DNA of 64,000 nucleotides, taken from Bacteroidota bacterium. GTDB taxonomy: Bacteria; Bacteroidota; Bacteroidia; Bacteroidales; TTA-H9. Positions 54,574 to 63,142 of the stretch are shown here, one piece after another. The notes under the pieces are model-generated. The model saw only the letters and a program-made list of their open reading frames with translations. It did no database searches and had not been told where the DNA came from. How positions within the stretch are numbered: the first letter of the stretch is position 1; the number at the start of each line of letters is the position of its first letter. The stretch is from the NCBI GenBank assembly GCA_003250395.1, contig QKGM01000008.1, positions 1 to 64,000 of the forward strand, written 5' to 3'. Position numbers and translations under genes: made by a program.

Positions 54574-55381
54574 AGCCCTAAGTCCAACTGTAGCTTTAGT
54601 TCAGTTTGCCCCTCTTCTGGGCAATATTGAATCAAATATCAATAGTCTGTGTCATTTGCTGAAAGCTGTAAAAGCAGATGTGATTGTTCTTCCGGAACTT
54701 GCATCTACAGGATACGCTTTTTCCAATAGAAGCGACGCTTTTCAATGTGCTGAATCTGTCGATAATTCTTCTTACATCAGGTTTTTAACTTCGCAAGCTG
54801 CCAGTCTGAATTGTTTCATTGTTTCGGGATTTAATGAAAGAGATGAGAACAATTTGTATAACTCAGCCATACTCGTCGGACCTTCAGGTTTTATCGGGAA
54901 ATATCGTAAAATTCATCTTTTCTGGAACGAATCAGATATTTTTGAGCCGGGTGATCTGGGGTTGCCGGTGTTTGAAGTTGCCGGACTTAAACTAGGGCTA
55001 TTGGTCTGCTTTGACTGGATGTTCCCTGAGGTCTGGCGTATCCTTGCATTGAAGGATGTTGATCTGGTGGCTCATCCTTCAAACCTTGTTTTGCCTTTCT
55101 GTCAACAGGCCGTAGCGGTACATGCTCTGTGTAACCGTTTTTATATTGCAACTGCCAACCGGATCGGAAGTGAAGGCAGTCTGCATTTTACCGGTGGATC
55201 GGTTCTTGTTTCTCCACTTGGAGAAACTATTATCAGAGGGTCTGTGGAAGAACCATTTGTCGGGAGCCATACGATTGACCTATCATTAAGCCGTAACAAG
55301 AATATCACTCCGCGAAATACACTTAAAGAGAGCAGACGGCCTGAGTGTTATACCTTTCTTACTACTGTGGAAAAGAAATGA
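54545..55381 (+). CDS. Carbon-nitrogen hydrolase (nitrilase superfamily)
   Basis: The protein has 278 residues from ATG 54545; a TTG at 54536 is possible. The Glu-Lys-Cys triad is present: VLPELASTGYAF, YRKIHLFW, and LLVCFDWMFPEVWR. Such enzymes hydrolyse omega-amides, carbamoyl or acyl-amide compounds; the substrate here is not clear. The start lies inside the end of the YrdC-like gene (29 bp overlap), so translation is coupled. Confidence 0.88.
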   Translation: MENLKSSGTEALSPTVALVQFAPLLGNIESNINSLCHLLKAVKADVIVLPELASTGYAFSNRSDAFQCAESVDNSSYIRFLTSQAASLNCFIVSGFNERDENNLYNSAILVGPSGFIGKYRKIHLFWNESDIFEPGDLGLPVFEVAGLKLGLLVCFDWMFPEVWRILALKDVDLVAHPSNLVLPFCQQAVAVHALCNRFYIATANRIGSEGSLHFTGGSVLVSPLGETIIRGSVEEPFVGSHTIDLSLSRNKNITPRNTLKESRRPECYTFLTTVEKK

Positions 55382-55425
55382 AGGTGCCTGATATGGTGCT
55401 CCGGCTTTTCCTTCTGATTACCGGA

Positions 55426-55460
55426 AATAAAAACGCTCTGCAAACATCGTTTGCAGAGCG
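55426..55460 (-). terminator. Terminator behind the large T9SS cargo gene
   Basis: CGCTCTGCAAAC-ATC-GTTTGCAGAGCG is a perfect 12-bp stem. On the minus strand it is followed by TTTTTATTT. Confidence 0.85.
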
Positions 55461-55483
55461 GTCTGGTTGAATCACACCAGTCC

Positions 55484-58400
55484 TTACCGTGCTATGGTAA
55501 GTTTTTTAATAAAAGTTGTTCCCGTGCTTGTTTTAAGTCTCAGGATGTAAACTCCTGATGATATTGTTGATGTATTTAACTTCAATACTCCGGAAGATTG
55601 TCGGAGCTTTTTGAAGAATACTTCGTTGCCTAATGTGGAAACCAAACTTAATCTGGCATCTTGTTCTTCTGCAATTTGCCATTTGATTTCGGTATACTGA
55701 TTTGCCGGATTAGGATTTACATTGAAAAAAAGGACTGCGTTTTGTTCCTGGTATCCGATTGTAATATCGCTCAGAACTTCGTTGCTCATATCAGATTCAC
55801 AATCCCCATCATGTATTGCTGATACTGTATAATAATGTACCTGATCAAATCCGGGTGCATCGAAATAGAAGGTGTCAGCAACGGGTGAAGTGGTGAGAAG
55901 CTCTCCGTCACGGTATACATTGTATCCAATCACAGATCGGATTTCATCATCAGCCGATTTCCAGATTGAATTATTATCGGGTAACATGCTATGGCTTGAA
56001 ATTCCGGACAGAATTATGACATTGGAATCGGATGATAAGGTCATCAGGCCTGTTGTTTCTCCAATTGGAATGGCCTTCAGTGCTAATTTACCATTAACCC
56101 GCCATTCAGTGCCATGGGAAGGATTTATTTCTATCCAGCCCTCTGAAATTGGTACTGTAATGTTGATCGTGTCCTGTATGTCAATATCTTCTGAAGATGA
56201 TACAATTAAAGAATAGTTTTCGCTTTCCCCCCTGCCGGCATTATATAATTTCAAAGATGAAAGTTTGTTTTCAGCGGTTGAAGTTAATGGAATGCTGGCC
56301 TCGTTCACCCTTGAATCAGTCGCAATTCCATTCCACGTGTGGATAAAGAGGGGTCGAGATTTTCCGGCAAGGCATTCAGGGCTGTACCAGTGAAGGGTTA
56401 AACCATCTGTCTTTTGATTCAGTGTTAGTCCGGAAGCTGCTTTGCAAACGGGATCTATTCTGATGTTATCGATCATCCAGGAACCCAGTAACGACGAATT
56501 ATTACCCCAGGCTCTGAATCGTAGACGAAACGGCTGATTATACCAAAGGGTTATATCTGCGGATACGGGTGTCCATTCAAACGATCCCTGTGCCTGATAC
56601 TGATGAAGAGGTATCCACTGGCCACCTGCATTGATATCTATTTCCATATAGTTTTCAGTCGATCCATTGCTGAGAAGCTTAAGGTCGAACGAAAGAAGGA
56701 TGTCAGCGCAATCGAATCTGGAAGCCGTGAAGTAAGGGCTTACCAAGGCGTAACTATAATCGTTGAAAACAGGTGTACCATTAAAGGCGGCACAGAACCC
56801 ACTCTTGCCGTATGTTGGTGTTATAGACCAGTTCCCCTGTGCAGGATCAAATGCCCATTCGTTTTCTTCGAACGACATTGCGGACCAATCTTCCAAAAAT
56901 GGAATTGCCAATGCATCGGAATTCTGAACGGTATCACAGAGTACCATGTCAGATCTGAGTGTATCTCCCCCCGGAGATGTGTTATAGCAGACGGTAACTC
57001 CGTATATAAGAGCAGTATCGGGAATGCCTTCATCGGTGTACCCAATGGCCGACGGATCAGCAAATGAGATCAGAGTATCATTTCTAACCACTTCATATCC
57101 AATTTTGTTAAGTGTTGAACCAGGAAGGAGAGGGGGTGGTATCCATCCGATATACCCTGTCCCTTCTGTAGCGGTTGCCCATGCCTGATCAACCGGGGGC
57201 AGGTACCCGGAAGTGAATGTAAGCGACGCGCAGGCTGAATCACCGGGATACATGGCGCAAACCGTGGCAGTGTGTTCTGTGCCATAGGCAAGCAACGATG
57301 ACGGGAGTATACAGGAGGTGTCCTGAGTAGTAAGAATATAATTGCCGTCGAGAGAAACATTGTAACCCCCGAGACAGGTTGATTGGGCAAAATAATATGC
57401 ATCAATTGTTATATTGTCGATGTACCAGTAATTGATATCATTGCTATTGACACCCCGTGCAACGAATGAGAGATCGTATGTAAAGTATTCGTAATCGGTA
57501 ATAATACTTTCATGACGCCAGCCAAAACTTCCGTTTAGGTTCGAATATGTAGCCAATGTTGAAGTATTGTTCCCGTATATTTCTACGGCCATTGTATTCT
57601 CATTTGTCGTCGCGTAATTATCGAGCTTTATGTCATAGCTGATTCTGATTTTATTTATATTTAAATAAATGCCGGGATTATCGACTTTAAATTTAATTCT
57701 TGATTCATAATTTGTAAGTTGAGGTGTCCAGCTAAATCTGGCAGACAGTGAATCTTGTCCTGTTTGTTCAATACTCCAGTTAACTTCATGGTCGACACAG
57801 GATGCTGGCCAGTTTCCCGAATTGAAGTTCACCTGTAATAAGGTATCAACATATAAAGGTGGAATATTCCATGCCAATCTGGCGGTTGCTGTATCAATTT
57901 TTATTTCTCCGGGCGAAAGCTTCAATAACTGTGGAAAGAGATTGACAATCGTATCGTTATAAATAGCAATTGTATCTGTAATCAGGCCATAGTTGATATT
58001 ATACGCGTATAATAAATAGTTTCCGTTCCAGATAATCGGAAATGTTAACTGATTACCCGATGAGCTTAGATAATAAATTGAATCGTAAAGAGTATTAATT
58101 AGAGTAATGTAAAAGTTTGAAGTATCGGAATTGCATGCCCTGTTGTATATAAAAGTAACCGGGTCATGCCAGTTTTTACCCACAACCGATGAATATGAAT
58201 AATCTGATTTTCTGTTCATGGAATATACTACCCTGTTTACCCAGCGATAACCACCGTCTGTTAGCTGTGGCCAGGTGGTATCTGCAAAAACCAGGGTATC
58301 CGACTCCCCAAGAAAAGTATAAAGAGCGGGATAGCCTTCATCTCCCTGTTCTAACCTGTAATATTCGAAGCTAAGGGGCCCAACCGGACTACTCCCGCCT

Positions 58401-59776
58401 GGTGAAGGGTGTAAATCAGTTGTATTGCAGGTTGCCCTGATAAGAAAATTTCCTCCTGAATAGGGCTGCCAGCCATTAACATCGTCATATATATAGCTGC
58501 GGCCACTCGATGAATGATCCACCCCGATTTTAACGTTAAAATTGGCGGGTACCTCCAGGGCTATACAATAATCGCCTTCATATTCTTCATGAAGATTATT
58601 TAGTATAACAGAATGCCATTTCTCTATCCCTATAATAAATAGTTTAGATAACATCATTTGATTAACGGGTAGGCCTGTTGAATTGTCGATAGGGAGCAGA
58701 TGAGCATAACATTCCTGGTTATAATTGTCATTATGAAACAAACTGATTTTCGCCGGGATAATCTTCTCATTGGAGATGAGGCTGTCGAAGAAAACAGCAT
58801 ATAGTTTTCCCGGTTCCATGGTTATATATGATTCGGCCGTACCATCATCGTGAATGAATTCAACCTCTTTTTCAGACGATCTCCAACTGGTTCTGACTTC
58901 TGCCTGATCAGGAGAAAGAGCTGCGTACCCAAAACTGCACGGGGTAGTTGATTCCAGCATGGTAAAGTTATGGGCTACTGGTTGTCCGTTGGGAAAGTTC
59001 AGGCTGATCGTCAAATCCTCATAACCTGGTTTTTGAATCCGAACCTCATTCTGACCTGATGGAATATTGCCGAAAGCAAATGCTCCATCGGGAGTTGTCC
59101 ATTCTGAGACTGAAGGGTTGCCCGGTAAACTTCCTGTTCCGGGAAAGTAAATTTTGGCACCAGGTATAGGCGCATGGGTAACGGAATCGTAAACGAATCC
59201 TGAGAAAGAACAGTTACCTATTAAAATTCCAATGTTTGGTCTGTAGTTTAACAATACCGTTCCTCCTGAATAACAATCATTAAAAACTGGATGCGATGTC
59301 TGGCCTGAAACGGATGTTGCCCTGACCATGGAGGCGGAACCTGGGATCGCTACCTGTGGACAGAAATTTATCAATAGATTTTTACTCCCGCTCCAGTAAA
59401 AGTTCCCGTTGAATGGGATACTCAATTCTCCCTGTGTCCCTGCAACAATTGTTTTAACTATTGACTTACTCCCTTCAGAAAAATAGGCCGAAGCTGCTGT
59501 TGAGGCATTTGTGTTCCCAATCTCGACCGACAAGGTGATATCTGTGTTGGCAGGAGAAGAAAGAAACAATCTGATTTCAGATATATACCCAGCGGTTCCT
59601 CCTGAAGCAAAGATCTCTTCCTTTTTGATTAAAACGGTAGTTGCTTTTTGGGTACCGTTGGTTGTGTAAAGCGGGTATTCGGTCTCGTAATTTCCGTTTC
59701 CAATCCAAAAGATATTTTGCGCATTTAAGGAAAGAGAAAATAATAAGGTTGTCAGGAAAAAAAGCAGGTGTCTCAT
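55484..59776 (-). CDS. Large secreted T9SS cargo protein (1430 residues)
   Basis: A signal peptide (MRHLLFFLTTLLFSLSLNAQ) is followed by a beta-sandwich region. A carboxypeptidase-regulatory-like domain (CSFSGFVYDSVTHAPIPGAKIYFPG, about 193-275) comes next. There are at least two choice-of-anchor-J/MAM-like domains (WYIDNITIDAYYF near 790; WMIDNIRIDP near 1110), and fibronectin-III-like segments (VIGYNVYRDGELL...). A type A T9SS C-terminal sorting domain closes the protein (NVNPNPANQYTEIKW ... SSGVYILRLKT ... FIKKLTIAR, about 1350-1430). It should cross the outer membrane and be processed by a PorU encoded 10-15 kb upstream in the window. No catalytic motif is recognised; an adhesin or matrix protein is possible. 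Confidence 0.88.
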   Translation of the reverse strand: MRHLLFFLTTLLFSLSLNAQNIFWIGNGNYETEYPLYTTNGTQKATTVLIKKEEIFASGGTAGYISEIRLFLSSPANTDITLSVEIGNTNASTAASAYFSEGSKSIVKTIVAGTQGELSIPFNGNFYWSGSKNLLINFCPQVAIPGSASMVRATSVSGQTSHPVFNDCYSGGTVLLNYRPNIGILIGNCSFSGFVYDSVTHAPIPGAKIYFPGTGSLPGNPSVSEWTTPDGAFAFGNIPSGQNEVRIQKPGYEDLTISLNFPNGQPVAHNFTMLESTTPCSFGYAALSPDQAEVRTSWRSSEKEVEFIHDDGTAESYITMEPGKLYAVFFDSLISNEKIIPAKISLFHNDNYNQECYAHLLPIDNSTGLPVNQMMLSKLFIIGIEKWHSVILNNLHEEYEGDYCIALEVPANFNVKIGVDHSSSGRSYIYDDVNGWQPYSGGNFLIRATCNTTDLHPSPGGSSPVGPLSFEYYRLEQGDEGYPALYTFLGESDTLVFADTTWPQLTDGGYRWVNRVVYSMNRKSDYSYSSVVGKNWHDPVTFIYNRACNSDTSNFYITLINTLYDSIYYLSSSGNQLTFPIIWNGNYLLYAYNINYGLITDTIAIYNDTIVNLFPQLLKLSPGEIKIDTATARLAWNIPPLYVDTLLQVNFNSGNWPASCVDHEVNWSIEQTGQDSLSARFSWTPQLTNYESRIKFKVDNPGIYLNINKIRISYDIKLDNYATTNENTMAVEIYGNNTSTLATYSNLNGSFGWRHESIITDYEYFTYDLSFVARGVNSNDINYWYIDNITIDAYYFAQSTCLGGYNVSLDGNYILTTQDTSCILPSSLLAYGTEHTATVCAMYPGDSACASLTFTSGYLPPVDQAWATATEGTGYIGWIPPPLLPGSTLNKIGYEVVRNDTLISFADPSAIGYTDEGIPDTALIYGVTVCYNTSPGGDTLRSDMVLCDTVQNSDALAIPFLEDWSAMSFEENEWAFDPAQGNWSITPTYGKSGFCAAFNGTPVFNDYSYALVSPYFTASRFDCADILLSFDLKLLSNGSTENYMEIDINAGGQWIPLHQYQAQGSFEWTPVSADITLWYNQPFRLRFRAWGNNSSLLGSWMIDNIRIDPVCKAASGLTLNQKTDGLTLHWYSPECLAGKSRPLFIHTWNGIATDSRVNEASIPLTSTAENKLSSLKLYNAGRGESENYSLIVSSSEDIDIQDTINITVPISEGWIEINPSHGTEWRVNGKLALKAIPIGETTGLMTLSSDSNVIILSGISSHSMLPDNNSIWKSADDEIRSVIGYNVYRDGELLTTSPVADTFYFDAPGFDQVHYYTVSAIHDGDCESDMSNEVLSDITIGYQEQNAVLFFNVNPNPANQYTEIKWQIAEEQDARLSLVSTLGNEVFFKKLRQSSGVLKLNTSTISSGVYILRLKTSTGTTFIKKLTIAR

Positions 59777-60500
59777 TTTATGAACAACGTTTCGTGTCTG
59801 TCAACTTGGTCGTATTTAGTTATCCAGACTTTGTAAATATGTTTTGGTTGCCTGTAATTCAAATTATTTAAGAAATTATCATTTTAGATGTTCCCCCTGA
59901 AGAAATTCAATATTCCTCTCTGTCGTGATCTTTAATTCGGGAAAAACAGGATAATGATAGTTTACAGGTTGTGTAAGCTGAGGATTAATTCGAAAAGCAA
60001 CAAAAAAACCACATTATTCTACCACAAACCACAAAATATTTAATATACTGAAAAACAGTAGCTAAACATAGTGTCGCTTCGAAGTAGCTTCGAAGTAGCT
60101 TCGAAGCAGTTTCGAAGCAGTTTCGTTTTCATACGAACAGATAACGAAGGAGTATTGAAACTGTTTCGAACCGGATATAATCAGGGTATAAACAAAATTT
60201 TGTTAAGGCAGGGAATAATTTGAGCTGGCCAGATGTAGGGGAATTAGTTCTGTGTATGTACCGGTTAACAGCGAACAGCCTGACTCTGGAATCCTTTAAT
60301 TTTCACAGGGTTGTTTTATCCGGAATGGAAAGCATGCTGAAAGATGGAGATTACAAGGATGTTTGATATCTGGTCACAACCTGACCTGTTTATTAGAATC
60401 TGTCTGGTTAGCTGGTTATATATCGACTGGATGAGCTGTTGGTTCAATACAGACCTCTTCTATATTCTGTGTCTCTGATGGTATATTATATCAAACGAAC
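59777..60500. other. Gene-poor spacer with a short repeat array
   Basis: About 720 bp upstream of the cargo gene with no convincing coding sequence. It holds the 11-bp array at 60077-60120 and a further TTCGAA dyad near 60155-60172. Confidence 0.55.
60077..60120. repeat. Four 11-bp tandem units (CTTCGAAGTAG type)
   Basis: CTTCGAAGTAG occurs twice, then CTTCGAAGCAG and TTTCGAAGCAG, with an exact 11-bp period; TTTCG begins a fifth. Each unit contains the palindrome CTTCGAAG or a near copy. Confidence 0.85.
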
Positions 60501-60502
60501 AG

Positions 60503-60541
60503 AAAAAAGAAGCGCCCTGCTTCGTGGTTAGCAGGACGCAT
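60503..60541 (-). terminator. Terminator behind murF-anmK
   Basis: On the minus strand GCGTCCTGC/GCAGGGCGC forms a stem with one mismatch, followed by TTCTTTTTTCTG, about 100 bp after the anmK stop. Confidence 0.65.
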
Positions 60542-60640
60542 ACATTAAATTCGGATGTCTGTTAAACTAAAATGTTGTGAAGCTTATGTTGATATAAAGA
60601 CTGTATTTTTAGCATAAAGTTGCCTGAGTGTTGAAAATTT

Positions 60641-61702
60641 TTATGGCAGGTAAACGGCTCCCCCGCATGAAGCCCTTGAGGCTCCTGTTACATCGGCAAT
60701 TATGTTGTTTCTGCGTTCCATCCTTAACAGACCCAGGAAAGCAAAGATTAGCGCTTCTTTGAAATCCACAATAGGACGGTCGGGTATCTTTAATGTAAGT
60801 TGCGTGTGAGAACTGATCTCTTCAACCAGGTAGCTGTTAAGGGCACCGCCTCCTGTAATCAGAACAGTTCCATGCTCCCTGTCGGGGAAGGCAGCCGCGA
60901 TGGTTCGCGCAATCCATCTGGTAAGCGTGTGAAGCAGGTTTTCTGGTTGAGATTGCCACGGTATAATCAATGGTAAAAAATGATTGGTAAACCACTCTCT
61001 CCCCAGCGATTTTGGAGGCGCAAGTGCAAACCAGTGCAAATTTGACAATTGGGCAGCCAAACCGGGAATTTCAGTTCCATTTCTGGCAATTGTTCCATTC
61101 AAATCCATTGTCAGCCCCAACCACCCGGCAACCATATTAAGCGCCATATTGGCGGGACAAATATCCCAGGCCAAACGTTGGCCTGCCATCCTTAAAGATA
61201 GATTGGCAATTCCCCCAATATTGAGGCATACAGTATATTGTCCGAAAAGCCATTCATCACCGATAGGTACGAGTGGCGCACCTTGTCCTCCCAGAGCAAC
61301 ATCGGTTGATCTGAAATCGCAAACCACGGGTAATCCGGTTATGGCAGCCAATGAGGCGCCAGAGCCTAACTGGAATGTGAATCCTTTTTGAGGATCATGA
61401 AAAATGGTGTGGCCATGTGAAGCAATGAATGAGGGATTTACTTGATGCTGTTTGATAAATTTTTTAACCATTTTCCCTGTTTCTGATCCATAGGTAGCAT
61501 GCCTCAGTGCAAGTTCAGCAGCAGTTCCCTGCATCAGGGATGTAATTTCTTCAGCCCACCCTTCCGGGTATGTATAGGTTTCGGCAGCTTCTATCTCAAA
61601 ATGCCACTTTTGATCAAACCAGAACCGGCAACAGGCAATATCAAGCCCGTCCATTGATGAGCCCGACATAAGGCCCAGTACTCTTACAGGCTTGTGTATC
61701 AT
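60641..61702 (-). CDS. anmK: Anhydro-N-acetylmuramic acid kinase
   Basis: The 353-residue ASKHA-fold kinase converts recycled 1,6-anhydroMurNAc to MurNAc-6-phosphate. Motifs are GLMSGSSMDGLDIACCRF (10-27), ASHGHTIFHDP, CLNIGGIANLS and ITGGGALNSYL. Its start overlaps the murF stop by 4 bp, so synthesis and recycling of wall precursors are co-expressed. Confidence 0.94.
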   Translation of the reverse strand: MIHKPVRVLGLMSGSSMDGLDIACCRFWFDQKWHFEIEAAETYTYPEGWAEEITSLMQGTAAELALRHATYGSETGKMVKKFIKQHQVNPSFIASHGHTIFHDPQKGFTFQLGSGASLAAITGLPVVCDFRSTDVALGGQGAPLVPIGDEWLFGQYTVCLNIGGIANLSLRMAGQRLAWDICPANMALNMVAGWLGLTMDLNGTIARNGTEIPGLAAQLSNLHWFALAPPKSLGREWFTNHFLPLIIPWQSQPENLLHTLTRWIARTIAAAFPDREHGTVLITGGGALNSYLVEEISSHTQLTLKIPDRPIVDFKEALIFAFLGLLRMERRNNIIADVTGASRASCGGAVYLP

Positions 61703-62976
61703 AACAGGGGAAGAATAGTTTCGAGATGGTTCCCGTGTGATCCTTTAACCAGAATGAGCGATTGAGTAATGGGTTTTGAGCTCAGTGCTGAAATAAGAGC
61801 ATCTGTATCGGCAAACCAGTTCTCATGCATCCCTTTGAATTCATCTCCTACCAGAAAAATGCAGTCAGGCTGCATATTCTTTGCTTTTTCAAGGATGTTG
61901 TGGTGTTCCTGTTGCGATTCATTGCCTAATTCACGCATGCCGCCAAGTATCAACACCCTGGGTCTTTTGGTTTCAATGGCTGCAAAGACTCCCAGTGCTG
62001 CCTCCATACTTGATGGATTTGCATTGTAAGCGTCCATAACCACCTGGTTGGTCTCGGTAGTTATCCATTGCGACCGGTGATTTGAGGGAAGATAATTTTC
62101 AATTGCCGATACAATGTTCTCTGGGGTAACTCCAAATGTTAGCCCAACAGCGACTGCTGCCATTACATTGTCGAAGTTATAGTGACCTATCAGGTGGGTC
62201 CTGATTTTGTATTCATTGTCAAGATAATTGAAAACCAGTGTCAGTTCCGGACCATCTGTCAATATCCGCCCTCTGAATTCAGCTTCTTTGGAGACTCCAT
62301 AGGTTAGTTGATTTATGCCTTCAGCATTATTCACTAATAGTTGGTTGTCGATATTTATGAAAGCCTTACCATTTCTGTTTTTCAAATGCTTATATAGCTC
62401 TGTCTTAGCTTTTACTACTCCTTCAAATCCACCAAATCCACCAAGATGAGCCCTCCCGATGTTGGTAATGAGTCCGTAATCGGGATTGGCAATTGCACAG
62501 AGTTGGGCAATTTCACCCTGATGATTTGCACCCATTTCAATAACGGCCATTTCATGATCTGAATTGACTGATAGAAGGGTTAATGGAACTCCAATATGGT
62601 TGTTCAGGTTTCCACGGGTAAAGCTGGTATTGAAGCGTTGTGAAAGTACTGCGGCTATCAGTTCTTTGGTTGTTGTCTTTCCGTTTGATCCTGTGATACC
62701 AATAAATGGTATTGAGAGATGCAAACGATGATAATGTGCAAGTTGCTGTAGCTCAGAAAGGACATTGTTTACCAATAAACATTTGTGGTCGGAAGAATAT
62801 TGCGGGTTATCTACTACTGCACAAATTGCACCTGCTTCTATTGCTTTCATTGCATAACGGTTTCCATCGAAATTGTCACCCCGCAAAGCAAAGAAAAGAG
62901 ATCCCGGTATAACACTTCTGGAATCGGTACAGATAACAGGATGTTGTTGAAAGAGTTGATACAGAAGTTCAGTCAT
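61699..62976 (-). CDS. murF: UDP-N-acetylmuramoyl-tripeptide-D-alanyl-D-alanine ligase
   Basis: The 425-residue Mur ligase adds D-Ala-D-Ala to the UDP-MurNAc-tripeptide. The N-terminal domain has TDSRSVIPGSLFFALRGDNFDGN. The ATP loop is GITGSNGKTTTKELI (about 113-127), the central part has EMGANHQGEIAQLC and TNIGRAHLGGFGG, and the C-terminal part has DAYNANPSSMEAAL and LVKGSHGNHLE. It is the first gene of the murF-anmK pair. Confidence 0.95.
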   Translation of the reverse strand: MTELLYQLFQQHPVICTDSRSVIPGSLFFALRGDNFDGNRYAMKAIEAGAICAVVDNPQYSSDHKCLLVNNVLSELQQLAHYHRLHLSIPFIGITGSNGKTTTKELIAAVLSQRFNTSFTRGNLNNHIGVPLTLLSVNSDHEMAVIEMGANHQGEIAQLCAIANPDYGLITNIGRAHLGGFGGFEGVVKAKTELYKHLKNRNGKAFINIDNQLLVNNAEGINQLTYGVSKEAEFRGRILTDGPELTLVFNYLDNEYKIRTHLIGHYNFDNVMAAVAVGLTFGVTPENIVSAIENYLPSNHRSQWITTETNQVVMDAYNANPSSMEAALGVFAAIETKRPRVLILGGMRELGNESQQEHHNILEKAKNMQPDCIFLVGDEFKGMHENWFADTDALISALSSKPITQSLILVKGSHGNHLETILPLL

Positions 62977-63040
62977 ATTAAATTGAATTGGTGGTATAAA
63001 GGTAGAGAATAGCGGTGATAGCTCAATGGTGAATACAATA

Positions 63041-63069
63041 AAAAAAATACCGGAACTACTTCCGGTATT
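63041..63069 (-). terminator. Terminator behind the NhaD gene
   Basis: AATACCGGAA-CTAC-TTCCGGTATT forms a 10-bp stem. On the minus strand it is followed by at least five T residues, about 75 bp after the NhaD stop. Confidence 0.85.
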
Positions 63070-63142
63070 CTTTTATTAATGGGTGATAATCTCAATAAAA
63101 AGGTAATACGTATACTCTTTAGTTTGATTATTCAATCCGATA

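Noticed and set aside
56603-57067. 154-codon plus-strand frame
   Set aside because: Antisense to the T9SS cargo gene; composition is that of a shadow frame.
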